A DNA stretch of 64,000 bases from Bombyx mori. Its lineage: Eukaryota; Arthropoda; Insecta; Lepidoptera; Bombycidae. A program made the position numbers and the translations under genes. Location of the stretch: NCBI RefSeq assembly GCF_030269925.1, contig NC_085131.1, forward strand, positions 3,982,001 through 4,046,000, written 5' to 3'. Of the stretch, positions 48,601-60,600 are shown piece after piece (position 1 is the first letter of the stretch; each line of letters begins with the position of its first letter). The notes under the pieces were generated by a model. The model was not told the origin of the DNA. It did no database searches and saw nothing but the letters and a program-made list of their open reading frames with translations.

Positions 48601-51600
48601 CCAAAACTTAACATGTCATTTTATACTAAGGCTGCTGTGGCCTCTAAAGCCTTCGGGGATAAGCCTGGTTAATACATATTATTATGAGCTCATCACTAAA
48701 ATGATCTATATTTACAATAGCAATAAGGCTCACATTTCCCAAGCGGCGATAACGTCGTACAGGTAGTGCGTGGCCCGGACGTGCTCCTCCTTGCCGGCGC
48801 GCTGCTGGTACACGGCCCAGCCGGCGCGCGCGTGCGGCGACAGGCCCAGCTTGTCCGCGAGCCGCGCCGCCGCCGCCGCCGCCGTGTCCGCGGGGTGCAC
48901 GTCGATCGCCTTCGTGCGACCGTCCAGGAAGAAGAACCGGCACACTATCGTGCCGAGACGACGCATCGCCTGTACACACACATCCATAGAGATATTCACA
49001 TCACTTGTTTGGGTCAGAGAACTTGGTAGAGCAATATAGATTGCAACAGGGCGTATTAACTTAGAGATTGAACGTATTTATACTAATTTTATTTACTGAT
49101 GAGCATTTTAGGGAGTTCTGAATTCTTTGGACACATTACACAGGCGGAGGACTGCATTCTGTGGAAGGCATTTGGGAAGGCCTATGTCTAGCAGTGGGCA
49201 GATAAAGGCTGATGATGATGATGATGACTGCCAGAAAGAGGTGACAATTTATTTAGAAAGGCTGCTGCTTTGGACCGGGTACTGGTAGTCCAGGAGGATG
49301 TTATTAAGGGAGGCCACGACCCCCAGCATTGAGGATTATCGACGCAAGGAAATGTAAGTTCGACTTAAATGATGTCATTATTTTTAATGGAATATAAGGA
49401 ACAAAATAGCGGATTATTTTTGAGATCCATAACTATAAGTTTCAGTACCGCGATCTCCACAGTACTCGGCGGCAGTTGTCTCGGCGCGGCCCCCCTGCAG
49501 TTGTCGAGGCACCACTGCGCGCAGTGTGCGGCGCGGGCGGCGGGCGTGCTGGCGGGCGCACCCGCCGGCGACGAGTCCGCGTCGGCGGCGAGGCGGGCGC
49601 GCGCTCGCAGCCAGCCGCTGTAGTACCGAGCCAAGCCCCGGCTGGGCTGCCAGGCCACAGCTATCAGACAGAGTATCAGCCATACTCTTTCCGCCCATTC
49701 TTCCACCGGACAATCTGTTATCTGAAACCAATTATACAAAAAAATATGATATTGGAACATAAACATGTACGAGCAAAAAATGTACCGAGCTATATAAGAG
49801 GAATGAGTACCACTTTACGGTTTTGATATTTGTTTTATTAACTGACCGTGTCATTGACATATGTTAGCGCCAAACCTATCAAATTGATCTCTTTCAAGCT
49901 TTTAGAAATATTACACATATTTTAAACGTTTTAATACCGTTAACAAACACCCTCTCTCTCTCTCTCTCTCTCTTTCGTAGCATACAGTTTTTTTCACTGT
50001 ACGTCGAATTATTTTTCACTTATACAAGAAATATAATGATAATAATAAAAATACGATAGCTGTTTTTAATTACCGGTCATATTGACAGTGCGGTACGAAG
50101 GTGTAGAGTTAAACGTATTTTAATAGAAATGTTACCATAACATTTATATTTTGCGTAATTATTTATGTACATACACATATCATAGAATCGATTATTCGAT
50201 ACAATATCTACGCCTCACCTGTCTGACGCACTGAACGATTATTTCATCTCTCAATTCTTCTCTTTCCAATCCTTTCCCGATCAGTGACTGAATAACTTGT
50301 GTTTCCTTCTCCGCCGTCAACTCCCCTCGCATGTATCGACACAGTTCCTAAAAGAAAAAACAGATCGTAGAGTCATTAGTGATTTTATGCGGTGTTTAAT
50401 TGAAAATAAAGTATATCGTTAATTTAAAAAAGAAGAAGAGAAAAAGAAAAATGGTATTTTAGCACACTTTAGACAAGGTGGGTTCAATAATTTACTCAAT
50501 AAAAAAATCTATATTTATTAAGGTTTTATTTGGCATGAATCTGACCGACTTATATTCTCAAATATTGAATTTCAACCAGATAATATACTTGAGAAAATCT
50601 CACCCTAAATATATTGACAGCGGTTGTGACGCTATCCGGGTCATGAAGTTGTATATGCGAAGTTGGTATATTATTCCCTTTGTGATAAGTCACCATCTCC
50701 TCTTTGGTGAGTAGCTCCATCGACTTGCTCTTGCGTGTCAGTGTTGCCATGATTGTACCTGTAAACATCAAGTTTATGTCAAACTTACAAAACCACAGGC
50801 TAATAAATGGAATAATCTTAATTACAGTTTTTACTTAAGAATTGAATGAAAGAAATCGCACAGCGCTATCTTTTTTAAGAGTGGATTTAAAGTTTATACT
50901 TCTAGCTTCTACTTTATATGTGACGACGGAGTGCCTTAGTGCATGTAACATGTTAATCAGTTCAGATAGATCATAATGATATGGAGTATTTCAGAATGAA
51001 TAAACAATAAAATACTTAATTTCGTTTTCTGTTATACAATAAGAAAACAATATTTAAAGCCTTTAATCTCTTTTAAAATTAACAGTATTGATAAACTATA
51101 CAAAACTAAGAAATTTTTACTGAATTACAGACTTCACGACACCGAAGAAAAATCATTTTTAAAAACGAAAGTTTTAAATACTAACGGTTTTGCTTACATA
51201 GACTATTTAAAATAGGGATTATTTTATTGAGGCACATACCTTCAGGCGATCTAGGGTGATCATTGAAGCAAAGCTTGGCAAATTCCGTAAAATCGTTGGT
51301 CGACTCTGCAGGGGGTGTGGTAGGGGGCGCGGCGGTGGCGGGGGGAGACGCCGCCTCTAGTTGATTCAGTCGGCGTTCGACACGTTCTTTCCGGCGGGCG
51401 TTACGTTCAGTACTCTGAACAAACATAAACAATAACAGACTTTTTGGCGGGAACGCGAGGAGTGAAGTTGTGTGATTTGTTTTATTTTGTCTATTTAGTG
51501 TTTCTTCGGGTTTAAATGTGTAATAACGGTGGTTTTTTAACTGTTTAGTATCTGTGAAAGTGCACAAATGTGGGAAAATGAAAAAAGCCGCTGGACGTAA

Positions 51601-54600
51601 CTTCTCGGGATTCTTCAAAAAGTCCACTGAAAAAGTCTCAGTAAATGACCGCCATTTTACTGAGATTATATTTCATCTCATATCATTTAATTTCATGCCA
51701 ATTGATTAAGTTTCCTTTGTTTTATTATTATTCATAAACTGTAAATAATTAAAACAGCGAATTATAAAAATATTATTACTTGACGCTGGCTAATGCACAA
51801 ACCGTGCCGGAGCCAAAAAATAAAGAAGAAGAAGAACAATAACAATACAACAAACAAAAACTATATTCCAAAATTATTACTTGATCAATTACGGTCTCTA
51901 CTCATTCTTACGGTGGACTGTGACGTCACTTATAAGTGTTAAAAAGCTGCGTCATTAGAAACCACGTCATTTCGGATCCTCTCGATCCACTATCGGTACT
52001 TTGAATTTCCCCTTGAGATTGAATGGGTAGCATGGGTAGGATAAAAAAAATCTAGAAGGCAATGGCATTTCATTTACGTGTTTAAAAATACTTACAGTGG
52101 AGTCGCCATTCATTGCGGGCGGTGGACTAACACACGTGTCCATTGGTATTGGAAGAGGAGGGGAGATGGGGGTGTCTTGTAACGTCACATTAGGTATCGC
52201 CGGCGGAGGCGCTTCTGCTGGCAGGGCGTCGTATTCTTCGGTGAGTCTGTTTAGTTACAATCATTTAAGATTATGGCCTAGTATTATTTTAGTTACAGTA
52301 TTTATGCAGAAAAATAAACAGAACAGGATCATTGAGAAAAATAAATATATTACTGAGCACCAAAACTGTTTATTCCCCCGTTTCATATTATAATTTGGTA
52401 TATTTTAACCGGGTAATTAAAACGGCCTTATACAATTCACAAAACAGTTTACGGTCTTAAAAATAACAACGTCATTTAATTTTCTGTCTTGAAAACTCAC
52501 AAAGTGAGCTAAAATTTCAATAAACCACTAAAGTCTTTAATAAATAGCTTCATTAGTAGCATCAGTAATTTTTAGATTTAGTTAGCTGCAATCTCATGAA
52601 CCGGCAATGTAAAACAAACGCAATCAGACAAGGTACGTCATTTCATTTATTTGTAATACGTTGCGCGCCATAAAGCATAATATCAATAAGTGAAACTTTC
52701 AACGATCGCTTTTTGTTTTTTTTTATTGCTTAGATGGGTAGACGAGCTCACAGCCCACCTGGTGTTAAGTGGTTACTGGAGCCCATAGACATGTACTAAC
52801 GTAAATGCGCCACCCACCTTGAGATATAAGTTCCAAGGTCTCAAGTATAGTTACGACGGCTGCCCCACCATCCAAACCGAAACGCATTACTGCTTCACCT
52901 ACCAGCAGTCACCTTTATTTACCTATCACCGCAGGCGCCTTAAGATATCCTACTTTCTCCATATGAGGTTTGAAAAAAAAAAGCATTACTGCTTCACGGC
53001 AGAAATAGGCGGGGTGGTGGTACCTACCCGTGCGGACTCACAAGAGGCCCTACCATCAGTAATAAAAGGTTTTCCGCGCTTTGGTTGTTCATACCCATTG
53101 GTCTCGGGTAGGGGTGGCGGGGGCGGGGGCGGGGGCTCGACCGCCGCGTCCTTGGGCGCGCCGTCAGAGGGCGGGCGCGGTATCACCGACTCGTATATCG
53201 GCTCCTTGCCGTTGATAACAGCCAGCTTCCCGTTCGGTATTATACCGTTCGTCAACTCCGGAGGTGTTGTATCTGTAAGGTGAGGTGCTTACTTTACTTT
53301 ACTGTGCTTAATTTTTACTTGTTTTTAAGAGAGTATATGACCTGGTAGCTAAGACCTTTAAGTCATGTCTTATTTTAATTTATATTCTTATTTTTATGTA
53401 AAATGATAATATGGAGTGAAGTGAAATGAAATGATATGATATGATATGAAATGAAGATGATTAATTTGAGACATTAATTAACTGGGATGAAATTAAATGA
53501 AATGAGATGAGATGATATAGGATAAAATATAATCTTAGTAAAATGGTGGTCATTTACTGAGATTTTTTAGTGGACTTTTTGGAAGATCCCGAGAAGTTAC
53601 GTCCAGCGGCTTTGTTTCATTTTCCTACATTTGTGCACCTTCACAGATATTAAACAGTTAATAAACCACCGTTATTACACATTTCAACCTGAAGAAACAC
53701 TAAATAGACATAATAAAACAAATCACACAACTTCAATCCTTGCGTTCCCGCCAAAAAGTCCTTATTTTACTTGTAGGCTAATCTGATGTGTGAAAAGATT
53801 CATATTGTGTAGGGAAACTTTGTATTTGTCTTTTACGTGTTGAGATGTAGAAATTATAGGACAATTTTCAGTTGTTGCAAGGTTTCTTAATAAAAGTATT
53901 TTTAAGAAGAACTATCTTGCGTATTAATCTACATAAATTCTTAATAAAGCAGGCGATTAATATGGGATATATTCAAATCCTTTTTTTTAAAGAATATAAT
54001 TTAATCGCAATCATCAATAACAACATAGGTGTGTTCAAAATAACCAAAAAAACCATAAAAGTTTACGATGATTGAGGGGAACGTAAAACGAAGCAAGGGT
54101 ACGTTTGTGTAGAGTACATGAGATTTGACGTCACGCCTTGTTGTATTGCTCTCTCTGTCTAGCTGTAAATTTTATATGCTTGAACAAATTTGAAATTGAA
54201 TGTAAGCTTCTGCATTATAGAAATAGTAGTTTTTTTGAACATTACAAACCTTTTGCAGGTGGAGGAGGCGGTGGCCCAATTGGTTCCGGTAGCGAACATT
54301 GCGTTGGAGGTGGAGGAAAGACCGGGGAATCCTCGGCCGAAGGTTCCAAAGGAGGGGGAGGCGGGAGAATTAATGATGACGTCATCGCATCACCGTTGGA
54401 CATAGGAGTGCCGTTACTCAGTGGGGACGATAGTCCGTTTAATGGCGACATTACCGGAGAGGCTGGAGGTGGTGGGGATATGACCGAATGAAGCGGCAGA
54501 GAAGTGGGGGGCGGTGGGGGGATGGCGTCCGATGGAGCACCGTCCGGCTTGCGTTGAGCTTCCGTATGGGATTTGCTTAATTCGTTCATTTCAGCTGCTA

Positions 54601-57600
54601 AGACATGTTCCAGCTAAAACAAAGTTTCTTATGAAATATTTTCGACACAATTTGTTTTCTGGATCTTTAAACAGCAAATCTTTTACTTTTATTTAACTTG
54701 TACCTTTTTTGAGGTTTCAAATAAGAAGTTATATCTATCTATATATATAAAAATGGATTGCTGTTCGTTAGTCTCGCTAAAACTCGAGAACGGCTGGACC
54801 GATTTGGCTAATTTTGGTCTTGAATTGTTTGTGTTAGTCCAGAAAAGGTTTAAAAAGTAGATTAATATGAAAATGCTCGGAATTAAATAAAAATAACATT
54901 TTTGTTTTTCCTTTGATGTGTCCCCCGTCGGACGGATTCGTTTTGTTTGTTTTAAGTTTATTTTATACAAAAGTTTAGATCTTTTATTTATCGATTGAGG
55001 CACTACGAAGTCTGCCGGGTCAGCTAGTTTGCTACTAAAAATCAAAGAGGGGTAAAGTTAACTAAAGTCTGGATACCATTATTATCTGAATATTTGAAAA
55101 ACGAATGTCTCCCACTCACCTCTTGGTGCAGATCATCAGCCAGCCTCTCCATGGAGTCCCCGATCTCCGCAATGGTGGGCTGCCTGAGGTCCGGCTCGCC
55201 GTCGGGCGCGCCCCGCTGCGTGGGCACGTCGGCCAGGAAGTCGAACAAGTTGTCCAGGTTCACGGACTCCGCCCGGTTGGTCGCGGCACAGGACAGCCCC
55301 CGCAACTGGTCCGCCATCGTCTCCAGCTCGGCACGCTCCTGCTCTTGTTTCTCTTGGAGACTGTATGGGTTAGGTTAATATTAATTGATACAGTTACAAG
55401 TATAATAGCAAACCGTATCAGATTTTTTTTTGTTGCTTAAATGGGTGGACGAGCTCACAGCCCACCTGATGTAAAGTGGTTACTGGAGTCCATAGACATC
55501 TATCACGTAAATGCCGTCACCCACCTTGAGATATAAGTTCTAAGGTCTCAAGTATAGTTACAACGGCTGCGCCGCCCTTCAAACCGAAACCCATTACTGC
55601 TTCACGGCAGAAATAGGCAGGGTGGTTGTACCTACCCGTGTGGACTCACAAGACGTCGTACCACCAGTAATTATGCAAATTATAATTTTGCAGGTTTGAT
55701 TTTTATTACACGATGTTATTCCTTCACTTTGAAGTCAATCATAAACATTTGTTAGATACGTATTTCATTGGAAAAATTGGTATCCATCCGCCTTTGGGAT
55801 TCGAACACCGTGGCATCGATAGATATAAATGCACCGGACGTCTTATTCTTTAGGCCACGACGGCTTCATACAGAGACAGATTCAATGTCAAATCATTACC
55901 TGTTGCGCTCTTCCCTCAGCTTGATCTCCTGGTTGACCCTCTTCATCTCCCGGAGCGCCGCAGCCACTTCCCTGGCGAAGGCTCCGCGCAGGTGTCGCTG
56001 CAGCGTGAGCGCGGCCCGCCGCAGCCGCAGGAACGTGTAGCGCTCCTTCCAGCCGCGCCACGCCGCCTGCAGCACCACGGCCGCCGCCCGCCACTGCACG
56101 TAGTGGCGGCGCCGCACGCTCCCCTTGTACCACTGCGGGCGGGGGGACGATGTAGCCGATGTCGATTATATATATGAGGCGGTCGGCGCAAAAGTGGCCT
56201 GAGCTTACCATAGTTATTATGGAGCATTTGAGCAGGCAAAAAAACAATACGCGCTAAAATAATGTTTACAAAGCAATCTGTTATCTATGGGTGAAACTAT
56301 GGATAGGCCGCTTTTGCATCAAAATTTATTATATTTTAAATAAATTGCAATAGACATAATATATAAAGCATCATTATGAAAAATTGTGGGTTGGGCCACT
56401 TTTGCGCTGACGGCCTCATATCTTCTTCTTCTTATCAGCCCACAGAAGTCCACTGCTAGACATTGCCCTCCCCCAAGCCTCGCCACAAAGGCCGGTCCTG
56501 CGCCTGCATCCAGCGGATTCCCGCGAACCTCAATAGATCGTCAGTCCATCTTGTGAGAGGCCTATCCAAGCTACGTCTTCCAGTACGCGGTCGCCACTCA
56601 AGAACTTTCTGACCCCAACGGCCATCCATCAACGATAATTTTTGTTACATACTAGAAATTAATTTAAAATATTATATGTGTATAATGTTATGTTTTCTCG
56701 AGCAAAACATTTTACCATACATACGCACTTTGATGTCATTTTCGATAATCCAATTCTACATGTTAAAAATGAATGGTGTTTAAAACATGGTTATTTCACA
56801 TATCGCATGGATTAATTCTTTTTATGTTTGAGAGATTATTTGTGGCTCGAGGGCCTTTCCAGTTTTACCTGGGCAGGTGGGCCAAGAGATTTGCTAACAG
56901 TTGCTCGAGCTCATCCGAAGGAGACCTGACAACTCAAGAGCAGCTACTTCGCGAATGAATCTACCACCGGATCGGAATCGCGACCCGCTGATAAGATCCG
57001 GCGAGAAACTCAGCGGGCTAATGTTTAGGTTAGGTTTACATGGATCAAATGTACTCACCTTCTGTATGAGCAAAGCAGACGCCTGCAATAACGCGGTCCT
57101 CTTGGCCTCAAGCGGAGAGTGCACCGAAGTCCTCATAAAAATCTTCGAATGCCCTATCTGCCAGTCTGTATTCGTGGCGTTTACTATTGCTGTTATTGTT
57201 CTGAAATATTTTGAATTCGTTTATAGAGGTTGCGTCTGTCATCCATACTATTAAATCATAAAAAGGGTATGTAGCTAAATGGATAGCTAAATTTTTTGTT
57301 ATTAAGTGTTCCATTAAAATATTTTTGCGTTACATTCTATAGATGCTATTACTGGAATAGTTATTTATTGATTTATCTTTCTACTGATATAAAACACGAA
57401 AAAGAAAACATTGAATGTCTCTTAAAAAGTACTGAATCAGTACTGTAACAAAGTGTTGTGCAGATTGTTTTTTTTTTGCTTAGATGTATGGACGAGCTTC
57501 CGGCTCACATTGTGTTTATGGGTTACCGGGGCCCATAGACATCTACAACGCAAATGCCGCCAACCACCTTGAGATATACGCTCTAAGATCTCAGTTTTTA

Positions 57601-60600
57601 TAGTACAACGTCTTTCGAACTGAAACGCATTACTGCATTACGACTGAAATAGGCAGGGTAGTGGTACCTACCCGTGCGGACTCACAAAACTTAGTACCAC
57701 CAATGAATGTTGCTAGTGAGTTATTGAACCAAATAGTGAGTCCCATCGAGAATGAGTCAAAATGAATACTTACGCGATATCCGGGCAGCTGGGTCTCGGG
57801 TGCGGCAGTAAACACCTGTACCTGGCCTGGAACATCGGGGTCGGCAGGTGTACCGGGTACCCGTCCCTCCGGATCCTCACTATCTCGTTCATGCCCAAGT
57901 ACCGGAGTTGTTCCAGCACGAGCTGCTCGTTGTATTTACCGGCCTCCTTCTTTTCATTAGGTTTTATGCAACGGACATACCTAAAGGCCATAATTATTTT
58001 AATCACTACGTAGTATAAAACAAAGTCGCTTTCTCTGTCCCTATATCCCTATGTATGCTTAAATATTTAAAACTACGCAACGGATTTTGATGCGGTTTTT
58101 TTTAAATAGATAGAGTGATTGAAGAGGAAGGTTTATATGTATAATAACATCCATTAAATAGTGGAGAAATCAGTAATAAATTATAGTTTCCGAAGCGAAG
58201 CGAGGGCGGGTCGCTAGTTACATATTAAATATGATACAAACCTTAGATTGGGGGGAATCGGGACCCTTCCCAATTCCAACACAAATGTTCAATGTTTTTT
58301 CTTAGGGTAATAAATACCCTATGAAAGTAGTAATGATATTAAAATGGTTCAGGAGGCTTACATTTTGATATACGATACATAGTTCATTACAGAATATACT
58401 CAAAAACTGAAAAAACTAGTTTGACCCAATTCACCTTGGCTTTGGGGTCAATCAGGTTACGTATGGGGGTTAGAGTTTTCGATAGGGCTGGCACTATTTA
58501 GTTGTTAGGTAACTACCTAACTTTAGGTAATTAACTTTTTAATATCTTTAATGAGTTACAAAACTTTGATGACTAAATTAAACTAATTAATATTCTTAAA
58601 CACTAAATAAAAGTCATTTTCAGTTCAACAAAGTTAAATGTAACAACTCAACAAAAGTATTGTGACATCCCAGATTTGTCCCTATTCTAACTCTAGTCTC
58701 TATTCCCCCCAATCTTCTGTACATTTTTAATAATTGAACTTTAATTTTAAATTAAAGTTGGCAGCAGTAAAGATAATAATCTCAATGGTATTACACGATA
58801 TCAATTTTTTATTTTCAGTTGTCTATAAGTATTATTTGGAGCCGCAATAAGAGGGAACATTCCAAACAATAGGACAAACAGAGCATTAGGAAAAATTAAG
58901 AGCTCCGGCTAAAAACAGAAACGTCATGAGTATCTTACCAAACGTCAGTAGCTTGCAGCATGTCGACTAGAGATTGCAGTTGAGCTCTAAAAGTATCGAC
59001 AACAGTAGGACGTCCCTTCGACGTACCCCTCTGCGTGGTGCCAGTTGAATTCGGACTTGATAGTGACATGTCCTGTATAAATTAATTATATATAATATAT
59101 AATTATATAAAAATATATTCTAAGTACTTCCATCTGTGGAAGTTATTCGTGATGGTATGTATGTATTGTCTGAGAAAACATTTTTATTTTCCGTTATTTG
59201 AAATAAAATTTTCCAATACTCACATGACCTGGAGGCGCCAAGTCTTGCACGTAATCAGCCAATTCCCTGACGAAAGGATTAGCCGAACGACTTAGATGGT
59301 CGATGAAGGCGTCTTGTTGTGTATCTCTGTTTTTATCGACAAAACCGTGGACGCTGTACGACACCGTACCGGCGTAGTGTTGCACCCCGAACTCTTCCTC
59401 CCATTTCCTCCGAGAACCCTTGACGAAACTCTGGTGTTCGCCGAATTCTCCTTGTATATTAGTTAGGTACGCGCTGTCCGAGCCCTAACAATGAAATTGA
59501 AATGTTTATAAACACAATTGATGTTATTTTAAGCTATTGCATAGCTTTTAATGCTGGCTTTGAGCGCAGCGACCGAAACAAGAAATTCCGTTACGAAAAT
59601 AAAACCTAACACCACCCACTCCGCCTACCATGTAGCTTGCGTTCAGCACATTCACACAGTGTTTGTGAATAAGAACGCGGCGTGACGTCACACTGCATGC
59701 GCATCATGAAAAGTCTGCCCATCTCTCTCTTGCGCGGTCTAGCTTAGGAGTGTGAAGGGGACAGTTAATTTTTTGCTTTTGTTAATGTTTATTAATATAG
59801 CGTGGTCTTGTTTTATTATTGTTTTAATATTAAATTATTGTTGTCTAATTATAATTATAATTGCATAAGTTGATAAAAATGCTATGCAATAGCTTTACCG
59901 CGGCAGTCCCTGAGTGCTGCACCTGTTTTTTTGTACAATTATTTTGTCAAATATTTTTTTTATTATACACAAAAGCAAGGTAGAAATAATTATCATAGAA
60001 AACGGAACAATAAAAACTGTATCTTCTTTACCTTAGGCATATGACATTGTTCACTAAGCAGTTTGAGCAGACTCCTCGGTGGTTTCTCTAACAGTTCGAG
60101 ACAAGCAGCGTTGTCGGTGAACTGTATTTGGTTGTAAACGATGCCTTCTTGTCGATACTGTAATGGAAAATATGTATAAACAGTTAGGGACAGTTTTTTT
60201 GTTTTTTTTTATATGATTTTTCTAATAATTTATTTTTGATGATTCAAGGCATTAAGTTACGGTACGGCTTTCTTATTGTCTAAGTCAGCAGACGAGTATA
60301 TGGCCCAACTGATGGTAAGGGGTTACCGTCACTTATAAACGTTAACAATTCCATAAATTTTTGAATAATCTATATGACCACATTTTAATGTAAATATAGA
60401 TTTGTTAAATTGAAAGGAACGAGGAATGAGTGGTCATATTGTACATTGATTGGTACTCTGCTATAAATAAATAAATAGTGTCAGCGTAATTAGTATAATC
60501 CAAATCTCAATTGAATTGAATTTTCATTATTTCGATTAACTCAATTGCCTGTCTAGACAGTGATCAAAGCTGCTTTCAGACTACGCTATAATATAATAGC

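Larger units (their letters stand above)
45190..48733. other. 3.5-kb myosin intron, no genes seen
   Basis: It holds Bm1 copies at 46330-46470 and 48285-48540. A moderately GC-rich stretch at 46500-46660 and two ACATGGCGG words (45419 and 47937) are unexplained. Open frames such as 47539-47745 have no recognisable features. Confidence 0.45.

Noticed and set aside
49210..49227. GATGAT repeat as a microsatellite
   Set aside because: It directly follows the conserved end of an RTE-like LINE and is its 3' tail.
53101..53150. GGGGCGG repeats as a CpG-island promoter
   Set aside because: They are codons for polyproline on the minus strand within a frame-confirmed exon.
52986..53255. 89-codon minus frame as a separate small protein
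   Set aside because: Its core is the proline-rich myosin exon 53272-53095; the rest is Bm1 sequence.
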